Source of the DNA: Liolophura sinensis
Taxonomy: Eukaryota > Mollusca > Polyplacophora > Chitonida > Chitonidae
NCBI RefSeq assembly: GCF_032854445.1
Contig: NC_088304.1
Location: 32,912,810 to 32,976,809, forward strand
DNA: 64,000 nucleotides
Reading direction: 5' to 3'
The notes under the pieces were generated by a model. That model made no database searches. It was given only the letters and a program-made list of their open reading frames with translations, and was not told where the DNA came from. This document shows positions 37,185-48,613 of this stretch, piece by piece. The number at the start of each line of letters is the position of its first letter. Within the stretch, counting starts at the first letter, position 1. The translations under genes were made by a program, and so were the position numbers.

Positions 37185-40100
37185 TTATGAGGTAGAAGAG
37201 CTGGGTGATCTGTCTTTCGGTACTATACTTCTTGACGTATCGTCACTCTCTTTAGCGTTCCATGGATGTTCGGCCTCTGGAGACAGCGTGGTCTGTCGGT
37301 CAGTTGATGACGTCACTGCAGGAACGGTTGTCAAGGTAACAGAGAGTGACGTTTTCTTCGACGAAACTTTCTGAGCTGTTGTTGAAACTTTTTTCTCTTT
37401 CGTTGAATCCGTCTTTTGCACAAGTGGCAGAGTTTTGTACGAAGGCTGTACAAGTTCTTTTCTAGTTTTCACTGTCTTCCGTCTCGAAGGCACGACTTTA
37501 TCTCGCGAATGTGCGATTTCCTGCGTCGTAGCTTTACTTTTTACTGACATTTTCTCGAATTTAGGATAAAGACTGTTTGATTTTCTAGCGGCAGCACTTC
37601 TTGTCAACCAATGTTTCCGTTTGACGACAGCTTTTGCGACATCATCTTCGGTTGACTTCGCTTTCCACCATGGACGTTTAGCCATTCTCGATTTTCCACC
37701 AGCAGTATCAGATTTCCACCAATGACGACGCACTACTTGTACATTGGCAACCTGGGACCCAAACGGATTGCACGAGGCAGGGGCAGATTCAGGTTTGACA
37801 CAGTATTGTAGGATTTCATTAAAAACTTGAACTGAAAGAAAGAACGAATGATATATTAGCCATGTATCCAGGTGTGGAACCGCACATTCGTATACCAGCC
37901 TTCAACCAAAATAGACGTTCAGGGTCACTAATCGCAAAATCAAGCTCAAAAGGATTTGGTATTTGCACAAAAATGCCAATGTAAAGTAACTGAAGAATGG
38001 TAAACAACTTGGCTGACGTTTTACTATGTCTGCTTTGATTTTGATCCATGTACCAACCATTTTTTTTTATTCCATATAGTTCGTTTATTCATTGGGGTTT
38101 ATTTGATGTTGTAATTAAATTGCTTGAGTTTTATTTTCCCGAGCATTATGGATGGCCACAATTGATCAATGGAATAATATTTCAAGAAAAGAAGGCGAAA
38201 CGCGGACTTACATCCTTCACATTTCTGTGTGCCATAAAAATGACCGTTTGCGCACGTGAAGAAATACTGGCATGGAAGCCCGGTCTGTGGGTCGGTGTAG
38301 TCCTTCACAGCAATCTTCCCAAACGGCGGCCCGTAATCACGACACTCCCGCCTGTAACTCCGACCACACGGCGTGTCTACAGAACTGGCACTGAAAGTAC
38401 ATGGAACATAATAGATGAAAGTGAAAATTGGAATAACAACGAGTAAACATGATTTATTTAGTTCGTGTGGTTAACACCGGGCTTAATGTGACGTCGGTCA
38501 GTTTTATGGGTTGAAGAAAACACGAAGTCCACAAAATAAACCACCCGCCTTTGGCAAGTAACTGTTGAACTCTCACATGCACATTTGACCAACAGGGCTC
38601 AGTGTGAATGTCATACTGGAAGAACTTCGGTCAAACACATGTTGCACCACATGAAGAACATTGCCATGTCCACCAAGGCCTCGGGAATATGTGAACAGTC
38701 TCACCAATTTCCCGGTGAAACGACTCCAACTTCTTACCAACAGTCAGGTCAAGCAGTCTTTCATGGAAACAGATTTTGATCTTCGGTATCTTTATATTTG
38801 TGTAATCATTGAAAAAGTAAAAGCATATTCTATAAACAATCCACTAAACATTCTTTTTATAAGTCGGTATGGCAGTCAGTCTTTTCATGGATCGACCAAT
38901 CACTCTTTATATGAAAACATCAATGTTATGTTACACCATTTGATACATCACTTAATAAAATGACCAGTCAACCGGATCAGTTGTCGACAGATCAGTCCTT
39001 CGGAAAGGTATTTAATCCATGAGAAAATAAATCAGTCGATCGGTCACTCAATCCTTATATTCACCAACCATTCGCATTAGACATGGATAGGTCGAGCAAA
39101 ATGATTCATTAGTTTTCCACTCACTGTTCACACTTCCTTGACAGCTCGTTGTACACCATCCCCCATCCGCACTCCACATAAACACTCGACCCGTCCTCCC
39201 GACATTCGTGATACGCCTTGCAGCCCCACATGCGGGTCCCTGCTGGCACCCCCGTGCAGTCCACGTTACTGGGAGCTACCTGCGCAGTGCAGATAGCTGT
39301 AGGGTAGAAAGAAATTCGTTATAAAAATGAACAGGTATAAGAGGTGATTTCTTTTTCTCGTTCGATTGTTATCTAACGCCACGAGTTTTACTTATGCACT
39401 GTACTATTCCGGTGGAGGAATGATGAGTGCTCTGTGAAAACCACCACCCTTTGGTAAGTTAATGACGACTTTTCCCACGTGTCATCTCAAGAGTATTTCA
39501 CTTCTACGGCGGAGGCTTATATAGTACCATAAGTACCATACTAATGGAAGACAAGCGGTCTTCAACGATCGTTAGGCTGCGCCAAGGGCCACACGGGCGT
39601 CATTGGCCGCTTAATGTCATCAAGGTCGCAGATGAGGCATAGAAACTGGCGAGTCATGGAAATAATATATCATCAATGTTACAGAGACACTAGTATTATG
39701 AATACTGTGCGACAAAAATGACAACGTGCTGAAATATTGATTACAGAATATATGTAATATCATAGGGTCAATTGAAACAAATTTTAGGAAAATATGTGGT
39801 TTGGCAAGTGTCAACAGTCCCACCCGAACCATTATACGGACACGGGTAAACCAGTCGTTGCATTATCCCCTTAACTTTGAACGTCTTTTTTAAAAGGCCT
39901 TTGGTGTGATCCGACCCAGGATTAACTCTGGATTTACCGCACGCGAATCGGACGCTCTAACAACTGTGCTTTCGGGGTTGGTATGTGACTATGGGAAATG
40001 AGACACCTGGTTACAGATTCCAAGCCTCATTCTTTTGCCATTTTTAACGAGTATTACGTGAGTGTGAGATAATTTACACTCGCTTTATGACACGGCGTTT

Positions 40101-42024
40101 TTAGTCGATGTATTTAGTTTGAAAGTTAAACTGATAGTTGAGAATGAAAATAAAGATAACTGAGGACAGTTTAGGTACGCGCCATAACACATGAAAGGCA
40201 GACGTGCACCAAGTCCAGATAGGAAATAAGCTTGTCAGTATAAATAGACTATAGTACAGAGAGTAAAACCAGAGCAGTGACGACGGTATAATCGTTGGGA
40301 AATAGTCACAAGTAACCGGTGAAAAACGGGCTCATGTCAATTTAACTCAGTCAGGGTTTTATTTTCCATGTTCATGAATGCTTGAAAAGTATCCACGTAG
40401 GCCTACACGCCCCCAAGCACTACGGCTTGAGTAGAGTTAAGTCAAAAAAATGCAGTGATGTTAATTGCAACATATTAGACGTCACTGGTCTAAAAGTACT
40501 CAAAATCCTGTGTTGCCAACACATTTAATATATAATCACATCAAAACACTACAAAGGGACCAGGCGTCGACTATCATATGACGATCGCTAATGTTTCAAA
40601 TTTTCCAGAAACACTCAGCTTGACCAAGCGTTACTGGTCAAACATTAAGGCATATGGACCATTTTATATGGTCTGGAAAAAAGAAGGTGTCAGCTCGATA
40701 CTGTTGAATGGAGGGATTGTTCAATACGTACAACCTAACTCGGACTTTTGTAAAGACATAAACGTGAAGGCGCGAATTAGGGCTACATATTAATGTACTA
40801 CTTAAATCAAAAGAGATACATTCATCTGTATGTGAAAAATATTCTTTGGCAAATAATCAAACAAAAGTGGCTTTTGAACACTCAAGACATTAAGGATTTC
40901 ATCCTAATGCATTTATCATTAGCTGTAACACAATCAACTGAAAGCCATTTCGTACCTCTATCGTCCCTATAGATCACCTCCAGCAGCCGGTCCCCCAGAA
41001 AGCGGCTGGGATAGCAGAGTACAAGATAAGCGTAAAACGCCAGCTTTGAAAGTTAGTCCTTTCTAATTTATGGTATGCGGTCATTTGAAGTTGTACCAAC
41101 TATTAGTAAATTCTGTCAGGATGGGATTTGTCTCTGTAGGTTGGAACACGCGTATTCTTTCGATACGATAGAGTAAGTCCATTCACCTCGAGACGATAGG
41201 TGAACAGTAAAGCTCTCTTTACAGTTTGTTATAATGGGCCATCAGAACAAACTAACAAGCGACAGATACATAATAGTACGCCCATGATACTATCAGTCTG
41301 TCATTGTATGCAACTTTTTTCTCACTAATACCAGAGAAACACACAGGACAGCAACAAAGGTGACTACAGAATTAAAATAATTAAAATAAGTTTTATTTAT
41401 TTATTTATTTGATTGTTGTTTTACACCGTACTCAAGAAAATTTCACTTATACGACGGCACCCAGCATTATTATATTAAACCTGCGACCATCCGCATGTTG
41501 CTGGCAAACCTTCTCACGCATGAGCTGGACATGAGCTCACAGCGACGGCATTGGTGGGAGGCTCCTGATCATTGCACCGCGCCGGCGTGCTAAGCCCCTG
41601 GCCACGGAGGTCCCAAAATAATATAGAACTAAGTCATATCAGTTATTCCTATGTACCATCCACATACCAAAAACAGGACGTTCAATCGAGATAATTGATA
41701 ATCATCCATTTCTGACACAGCCATGGTTATATAGATACATCTCCCAAACCCACGAGCTGTGGTGAAAGTATATAATTCCAGCGGTCGGAATATCACTAAA
41801 TGTAGGATATCAAATGACGAAAAATATTTGCTCATATACATGTCACATGTTTCAACTCATACATAGGCAGAAAGTGCAAGTTAATTTCGGTAGAGAAAAG
41901 CGCTAAAATACCCTAAGTATTTGAAGCTGTAACTATGTATAACTTTGCTTGATAACATAGGGTTGTAACACTCACCCAGCTGGGCCCAGAACACAGACAG
42001 AGTTATTCTCCATATGTGAGCCAT
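37185..42024 (-). CDS. CBP-D: secreted two-domain chitin-binding (CBM14-like) protein with basic tail
   Basis: Four exons: 42024-41976, 39296-39125, 38390-38212, 37831-37185 (stop TAA), phases 1, 2, 1; 348 aa. Residues 1 to about 21 are a signal peptide (MAHIWRITLSVFWAQLA). Two CBM14/peritrophin-A-like cysteine motifs follow with the same core spacing: Cys42-x5-Cys48-x10-Cys59-x12-Cys72, and Cys114-x5-Cys120-x10-Cys131-x12-Cys144, each closed by a further Cys nine residues on (82, 154). CQYFFTC and FNE are typical aromatic/turn elements of such domains, which bind chitin in peritrophic matrix, cuticle or shell. After about residue 160 comes a Lys/Arg/Ser/Thr-rich, probably disordered tail of about 190 aa, opening with HWW, PWW and HWL repeats. 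A TATA box lies upstream. Chitin binding is inferred from the cysteine pattern only. Confidence 0.88.
39838..39985 (-). mobile_element. SINE-A fragment (CBP-D intron 1)
   Basis: ACACGGGTAAACCAGTCGTT through GTGATCCGACCCAGGATTAA to the tRNA-like GGACGCTCTAACAACTG; tail missing. Confidence 0.6.
40248..40560 (+). repeat. Dispersed repeat R3, long copy (CBP-D intron 1)
   Basis: TAGTACAGAGAGTAAAACCA through TAACTCAGTCAGGGTTTTAT to the far 3' part TATATAATCACATCAAAAC. Confidence 0.6.
41398..41614 (-). mobile_element. SINE-B copy (CBP-D intron 1)
   Basis: Tail TTTACACCGTACTCAAGAAA at left; tRNA-like head GTGCTAAGCCCCTGGCCACG at right; B-box GAGCTCACAGCGACGGC. Confidence 0.7.
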
Positions 42025-42071
42025 TGTCCCGTATTTCCAAAAGTCGTGCTGAGAGTCAGTTGCCCCTCGAA

Positions 42072-42077
42072 TTTATA
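42072..42077 (-). promoter_or_regulatory. TATA box of CBP-D
   Basis: TATAAA in CTATAAATTC on the minus strand, 48-53 bases upstream of the ATG at 42024, consistent with a 5' UTR of about 20 bases. Supports the choice of start codon and exon 1. Confidence 0.6.
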
Positions 42078-42289
42078 GCGGCTTGAGGAAAACGCGTAGC
42101 CCAGTCAAAATCAACAGGACTAATCCATGCCCAAAAAATCTCCTCGAAGAAATAAAGGATATCAGCCGTATCTTGGGAAAATGAAACTATTGGATGACGA
42201 GCAGACGACAGGCAATCAGGTATGTACACACACGGACCGGATGAACGCTGTGCTGACGATCATGTGTGATCGGTCAAACTTCAGGGGAA

Positions 42290-42330
42290 CAGACGGAGGG
42301 AGGGGGACAGGGGAGGGGGCAGGGGGTGAG
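42290..42330 (+). other. G-rich tract upstream of CBP-D
   Basis: GGGAGGGGGACAGGGGAGGG and following G runs, about 215-250 bases upstream of the CBP-D TATA box; could form a G-quadruplex. Similar G runs lie at 42,907-42,937 and 51,302-51,328. Confidence 0.4.
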
Positions 42331-43139
42331 TTTGACACAGACAAGATTCTGAAATGTGACTTTCTCCCCTCCACATCACTCTCGGATCAACAATAAAAGG
42401 ATTCTCTTCCTCAGCTTAATTCGAAAGTTTTTTACCGCCAGTCTGGCGCACGGCGATGCAAAATGCCGACGTTACTGTGGTTGAGCTTAGCTAAATCTGA
42501 AGTCTGCTGGAGCATCTAAATATAACAGGGCAGTGTGTAGCTGAGGACACAGGCCTACTGGGAACGAAAATAAAACAAAGCTTTCATGATTCTCGGTTAA
42601 ATATATATCAACCATTCTTTTAAAATATACACTTCAGAGTTCGCAGTGTATAGTTTGAATTTCAGTAGTATTACTTGAATGAAAATAAATACTTTAATTT
42701 TTCGCTCTGTTTTGTTCGATTTTTTCTCTGAAGGATAACTAATGAAACAAGGCATCTGCAGAATGAACAAAGCAAGTCATTGATTTTCTTTCTTTTTTTG
42801 GCAGTTGTGAATTCTTTGTGTATTTATATTGTCTGGGTGAATCTGGTCTGTATGTGCATAACATACATCGAATAGGGATGTGTTTGTGTGTGCAAGTAGA
42901 TGAAGAGGAGGTGGTGGGGTGGGGAGGGGGGGAGGGAAGCTCGGCACATAAAACGTTACGTAACATTAGCCAAATCGTTGTCAGGCCAAATCAGGGGAAA
43001 AAACATTGTCTTTAACGCCTTATAACGCTGATATATATATAGGAATATAGAAATGTACGAACATTGTGTGCTTCAATGAAATACTGGATGCTATGAGGTG
43101 TTGCCACATATGACAAAAACGGGATTAGCTCTACATTCG

Positions 43140-43275
43140 CCCTAATGTCTTACTTTAAGTCCTTTTTTTAGTTCTTTGGTGGCTCGTGTACAATGTTGTT
43201 TTGTTAACTGGTCTTGAGACTATTGGCCGGAAATGTCCATTATGGTTGACGACTGATATCCGATATAGATATCAC
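43140..43275 (+). repeat. Dispersed repeat R4
   Basis: TTAGTTCTTTGGTGGCTCGT through GGAAATGTCCATTATGGTTG, parallel to 28490-28645. Confidence 0.5.
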
Positions 43276-43795
43276 TGACGAAACTGGCTGATTTACGTCT
43301 TCTTTTGGTTTCTTGTACACATCAATAAGACATTTTTCTGCCGACAGTTTCATCGCTGTGACGAATTAACTTACGTCAGCAATACACAGTTGCATTTGGC
43401 AGCCAGATCATAGAGCAATTTTCAAAGATACCGTGTAACAACATGCTTGTATTCTTTATTGAGCTTCTGAACTTAATCTTGGATAAAAGAAAATGCACCC
43501 CTTTTGGCCATCGAATTGTGAACGTGTGAAACTGTTGAAGAAAGGATCTATGGATTTATTGTTGTCTTGATTACCCATCATGCAATGAATTTATTTATTC
43601 GACTTTTCTTTTTGTTTATGTCTTTGATTCCCAACGAGCTGTAATATTTTTTTCTTCTGGATAAATAAGTGCGACGGATACCGGTAATTTTCATAGTTCA
43701 TACAGACGAGGCGTTTTGTGCTTCTAACCAGAGACAATATTTGTGATAGACCGATCAGTTGTTCACTATCCCCAACCCTCTACCCTCCATCCCCA

Positions 43796-43836
43796 GACCG
43801 GCTCCGACCGGCCCCGACCGGCCCCGACTGGCCCCA
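43796..43836. repeat. 10-bp GC-rich tandem repeat
   Basis: Four units of CCGACCGGCC-type sequence. Confidence 0.7.
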
Positions 43837-43889
43837 CTATCGATGTCAGAGTTATACATGTATGTAGATATATAATAATTATAATTCAT

Positions 43890-44520
43890 AATCTTACAGC
43901 GAAGAGAGAAAAAATCAGAACAACGACGACTGTGTGTGATTTAGTGAGCGTTTTGAGCTTAACGTAAAACTTAACAATTTTTCAATCATTTGACTTCGAA
44001 GGAATCCTTAGAGAGTATGTAATGTGCCACCTTGTTGCAGAACGGTTTTCCACCCCTCTTTTATTTATTGCTGTTCTAAGCGTAGAGCAATTTTCAGAGA
44101 TACCGTACAACAAGGTAGTTACAACTTCTTCTTTTTTTTAAGGTCATGGGTGTGATCCGACCCAGGGTTGACCCAGGATCTATCGCGCCCGTAGCGTACA
44201 CTCTACCAGCTGAGCTGTCTAGGCCGGTTTACCATGACAGTGTGATAGCTGGTAAATGGTCACTCGTAATTGGTGAAATACGTCCTCTCTTTAACTTACC
44301 TCAGTCAGTGTTACATGCATGTTATAACTGCTTATTTAAATGCATAAATAGTAGCAATTTACACACCCCTAGCACCACGGATTAATCTGACATGGGTAAA
44401 AACATTGCAGTAATGTTAATTGCGATTGATTATACGTCACTGGTCTACAGTTACTGAAAATGCTGTTTTGTTATCACATTTAGCATACAATCACATTAAA
44501 ACAAATTCAGATGGCCCAGG
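43890..44520 (+). repeat. R3 copy interrupted by SINE-A
   Basis: R3 start (CTTACAGCGAAGAGAGAAAA to GACGACTGTGTGTGAT) is cut at 43,940 and resumes at CAGTGTGATAGCTGGTAAAT (44,238), continuing to about 44,520. Confidence 0.6.
43941..44222 (-). mobile_element. SINE-A with well-preserved tRNA-like head
   Basis: The minus strand reads ACAGCTCAGCTGGTAGAG (A-box region), then TAGATCCTGGGTCAACCC (B-box region) before the shared body and the ATGATTGAAAAATTGTTAAG tail. It sits inside R3, with TGTGAT repeated at both borders. Confidence 0.75.
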
Positions 44521-44570
44521 TATCCGTTAAATGATAGCCTCAGGTGTGTGAATTTATTGATATTGTAACT

Positions 44571-44609
44571 GCAGGTGCAATACGCAGGTGCAATACGCAG
44601 GTGCAATAC
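44571..44609. repeat. 13-bp tandem triplicate
   Basis: Three head-to-tail copies of GCAGGTGCAATAC. Confidence 0.9.
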
Positions 44610-45183
44610 GAGAACGCTTTGACTTGATCATTCAATTCAAACAAGTGTTTTGAAAACTGCGCGAGTTTTGCCTTTTACATATAACTTGCACAAGTTGCAA
44701 ATCGTCATTATGCCTGCATGCAGATTTTTACTGGAATTTTCCCTACAGCTATGTCGCATTCTGCATCACGGAGTTGTACTCAACTAGGCTAATCTCGAAT
44801 ATACAACTGTATACATGTGGATAAATGAACGAAACAGTAAGGCTGTGCACAATGTGTCAAAGGTATATCGTTGAGGCATTTTGCATGACAGGTAAATGAA
44901 TCTGGTTGGTTGCTTTTCGCAACTTGCACTCAAACTTAGTTTGCTTACGGTTGGTTGATAAAATCACGATTTGTCCGTACATCGTTTCCTTCGTCAAATG
45001 TTTCACTGTTATTGATAATGTATTAAGTTATTTAAAGAAAACATTTTGAACACTGTACGTACGAATCCTTTTGTTAAACTGCTGAGTTTATATACACATT
45101 TATATATCATATATACCGTTATATATAATATATATACCATATGTTACCGTTACTAACAGAAGAGCTAGGTGTATCGCTGAGTA

Positions 45184-45394
45184 TTTATTTATTTGATTGG
45201 TGTTTTACGCCTTACTCAAGAATATTTAACTTCTACGACAGTGACCATCCGCGGGCAAGACCCTCCCACGCACGACCGGGGAGTAAGCCAGCTTGAGCTG
45301 TACTTGAACTCACACCGACCGCATTCGTGAGAGGCTCCTGCATGAGTGATTGCACCGCCCTGGCACGCTAGCCATCTCAGCCATGGAGGCCGTG
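45184..45394 (-). mobile_element. SINE-B with perfect target duplication
   Basis: Tail at left, tRNA-like head GCTAGCCATCTCAGCCATGG at right, flanked by perfect 13-bp GTATCGCTGAGTA at 45171-45183 and 45395-45407. Confidence 0.85.
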
Positions 45395-45756
45395 GTATCG
45401 CTGAGTAAGTGAGGGGATAGAAAATGGTGTCGACAGAGCTTTACCTACCCGGCTGGGAAATGAGAGATCGACAGCAGAGCGGCCGGCCTCTTACCGCTGA
45501 TTTCCCGAACAAACTCCAATAACAAGGAAAACAAACAATGTCCCCGAGTAAAAAGGGACAGTTATTAAGCTGTCCGAAAGACAGTCGTATTGTTGTAGCC
45601 TACCCCGGCCTGTTCTATGGCCAGACGTGAGCTGAGTTGCGTGTGATAAATCTAGCCAAATATAAAGAGATAGAAATATGCAGGAAAACGGACATATATA
45701 AGCTTTTCTGTTAGACATTGCACACTTTCTTTGGTACCGGTATACTACACCTTTTT

Positions 45757-46066
45757 GAACCCGTGTCGGGTCGCAAGACTTTGAACCCGTGTCGGGTCAC
45801 ACGACTATAAAAATGGTACTTGTTGTTGCCTCTCATGGCTCTCAGCAATGAGAGGTTAGAGCAAGGGCTGATTGGGCCGGCGTTAGTGTAATGTGACTCG
45901 GTGTGGTGTCATGTCTGGTGTCTTCGGCATGATACTTCAGAGGCGGCAGCACTTTGGCGGCATGGACTCGCCCTGACATAAGAGGTGGCAATGTGTGTAC
46001 ACACATCTAATAACTCCTCTCCGACTTATGACTGAAAAGTTGTTAAGAACGACGATAAACCCCAAG
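45757..46066 (+). mobile_element. SINE-C copy (SINE-A tail, different body)
   Basis: Body with GCATGATACTTCAGAGGCGG and CACTTTGGCGGCATGGACTC, tail TATGACTGAAAAGTTGTTAA. The 5' end holds a duplicated stretch TTTGAACCCGTGTCGGGTC. The same body occurs at 56405-56700. Confidence 0.6.
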
Positions 46067-46599
46067 TATACATACATATATACACCACATCTTTTGTGCC
46101 TATTTTTGGCTCCTCGAATCTAACCAGTTGTTGTTGGATGCGTAAGGACATTTTACAAGAAGCGAAGTATTAATGAATGTTTGAACATTATTTCAGCAAT
46201 ATTGCGGCGAAGTGAAATATTAAGTAAAATTGTATATGTTATTGGAGTCGGGGTAGTTTTCAGTAAAGGAAATTTTGTATGCACTTTAATAGTGTATATC
46301 ATTTTTAATTAAAAAAACATCGTACTCATTTAGTGTTACGCACATGTAAGCGGAATGTACAGGAATGCATGGAGTTCGATTCCAGCCTTGGGCAGAGACT
46401 TTGTGGGTTCGTCAGTTTTCACTCTATGTTCTTAGCGGTCGACAATGTGTGCGTGGCAGTTTGAGTTGTCTTCAAGACCACGTACGGCTGGAGTGAAAAT
46501 CCACAACGGTGAGAAGTTCCTGAATTATTACACCGCGCTGACACGGTAACCACTCGGCCAAGGAAAACTGTTTTAGTTGGGTTAATATACCTTGTATGT

Positions 46600-48055
46600 A
46601 AGAATTTACTCTTACCTAGATATATTTATGGGTAGGAACTTTCCAGCTCCTAAAGGCCACCAAGGAAAAAGTACCAAATGTAGACGACAACCAATAATGA
46701 AATTATCAGGTTTTCGCCATGATATGAATCACACATTCTTAGCTTAGAGACAGTTCGATATATTTTCTTGCATCAGTCACTGCTTATGCCATAACTAGTG
46801 TAACTCTATTTAGTAATTATCACAAGTTTAGTGATATCACCGGTTCTCATTCCTCAGAGAGCTTCCAAGGAATATTTGGAAGAACCCTCCATCACAGGGT
46901 AAAAGTGTAAAATGCCGAATGACAAACTAAGCTAAACAAAAGATGTTTATAAATCTTGTCATTAACTGTGCCATGGGGCTAACGAAATCCCGGATGGCGT
47001 AACAACCCACTGTGTAGACAATCAGTGGCGATGTCAGATAATCGTACCTATCGAAGAAAGCCACCAGATCCTAAACTCCTGAATCAGCATCTTTTCGGTG
47101 CGTCAGCCAATGTTTCCGTTCTACTGAACCGATCACATGTTTTGAATTGGCGTTGTCAGTGTTTAACATTGCAAGTTTTTTGTGTATTTTAGAAGTAGCG
47201 TAATTTCATACCGTATATGTACAGAAATCCGAAGCGTGCATGTCCGCCTGGAGGCTGAGACGGACAGTTTGGTCAACGCATTGTTGCAATATTTGATATG
47301 CATATCCGTTTGCGTTATGAAAGAGAAGAGGAAATATGAACTTCTTTGCGAAATATTTTGCTTCGTTTTGTCAACGAATTGAACTCAGTTGTCATAACTT
47401 TTCCTTGGCAAACATTGACGTACATTTTAGCTTTAAACTGACAGATTATGTTGGACAGTCTTCATGTTTAGACGACGCTGCTTTCCAGAAAAAGCCATCA
47501 AATTCCTCAAATTGCGAAATGGCCTCTGTCGGTTTACCAGGCGTCTTCCCTTTAGCGGACATTAGGTGTGGTTTGAGATCTGTTTAAAGTGTAAGCTTTG
47601 TCTCGTGTTATAAAATATTTGGCATAAAAATAGGAATTCAGCATAGAAAATAAACAGAACAAAGAAAATGTATAAATTATGAAATTAGGACGAATTCAGG
47701 CGACAAGAGACAGTTAACATTTTTGCAGTTAAGACTGGAAGATGCAAGGAATGTTCTTGCATAGATCCAAATCATCAGTATGTCACTTTCATCAGTATGT
47801 CGCAGTGATAAGGCGTAGCAGACTTTGGATAAAACGTCACTATTTATTTATAGACCAAATAAATAAATAAATAATAAATAAATAAATAAAATTCTGTGCT
47901 TGATGGGTATAACTGTATTTCTCAGTGAAATATTTCATCCGAATGTTCTAGATACCAAAGGTAATCCACTCCTGCTCATCCACTTCATTTATATAATGAA
48001 TCAGCGTGTATATGGTAAGTAATTTCGGTGAAACGTCTCAAAAGCTTTTAAGAGA
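46600..48055. other. Intergenic stretch
   Basis: No gene recognised; an AAATAAATAAA run lies at 47,855-47,891. Confidence 0.4.
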
Positions 48056-48060
48056 GTGCG

Positions 48061-48235
48061 TCTTAACTGGCCAAGTGGTTAAGGCGTTTGACTCTCGTTG
48101 TGCGACACGAGATGCATGTGCAATGCTATTCTGCAACAGGGGATCTTTCTTTTTCAAAATTTGGCTTTCCACCGGGCATCTTGTTTCATGCACTCATAAA
48201 ACATACTGTACGCCAATATAGGTAAAAACATTCTT
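48061..48235 (+). mobile_element. tRNA-like SINE head fragment
   Basis: TGGCCAAGTGGTTAAGGCGT resembles the A-box of a serine/leucine tRNA, followed by a body ending in AAAACATTCTTGAGTC. No B-box or acceptor pairing is visible, so it is not a tRNA gene. Confidence 0.45.
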
Positions 48236-48353
48236 GAGTCAAACGACAACAAAATAGAAACATCCTTCTGACAAGCAGGAGGCCGGAGCCTGTGCAGCAA
48301 ATTTAGTTTATTGTCGTAGACAGTTGACATATGTAGAGCTGTGTCTCAGTATA

Positions 48354-48600
48354 TTTATTATTTGATTGGTGTTTTACGACGTACTCATGAATATTTCACT
48401 TATAGGACGGCGGCCAGTATTATGGTGGGAGAAAACCGGGCAGAGCCCGAGATAAACCCACAGCCATCCGCAGGTTGTTGGCAGACATTCTCATGTACAG
48501 CATGAGCTGGACTTGAACTCCCAGCGACCCCATTGGTGAGAGGTTCGTGGGTCATTACGCTGCGCTAGCGGGCGCTAACTAACTAAGCCATGGAGGCCCC
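48354..48600 (-). mobile_element. SINE-B with target duplication
   Basis: Tail TTGGTGTTTTACGACGTACT at left; head CTAACTAAGCCATGGAGGCC at right; flanks GTGTCTCAGTATA (48341-48353) and GTTTCTCAGTATA (48601-48613), one mismatch. Confidence 0.85.
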
Positions 48601-48613
48601 GTTTCTCAGTATA

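Noticed and set aside
37081-37374. 97-codon plus-strand frame over CBP-D exon 4
   Set aside because: Antisense shadow of the basic tail exon; no start context or recognisable domain.
44150-44222. Possible tRNA gene on the minus strand
   Set aside because: A- and B-box regions are present, but they are the head of a SINE; acceptor pairing is absent and the SINE body follows directly.
48061-48110. Possible serine/leucine tRNA
   Set aside because: Only an A-box-like part is present, with no B-box or closing stem.
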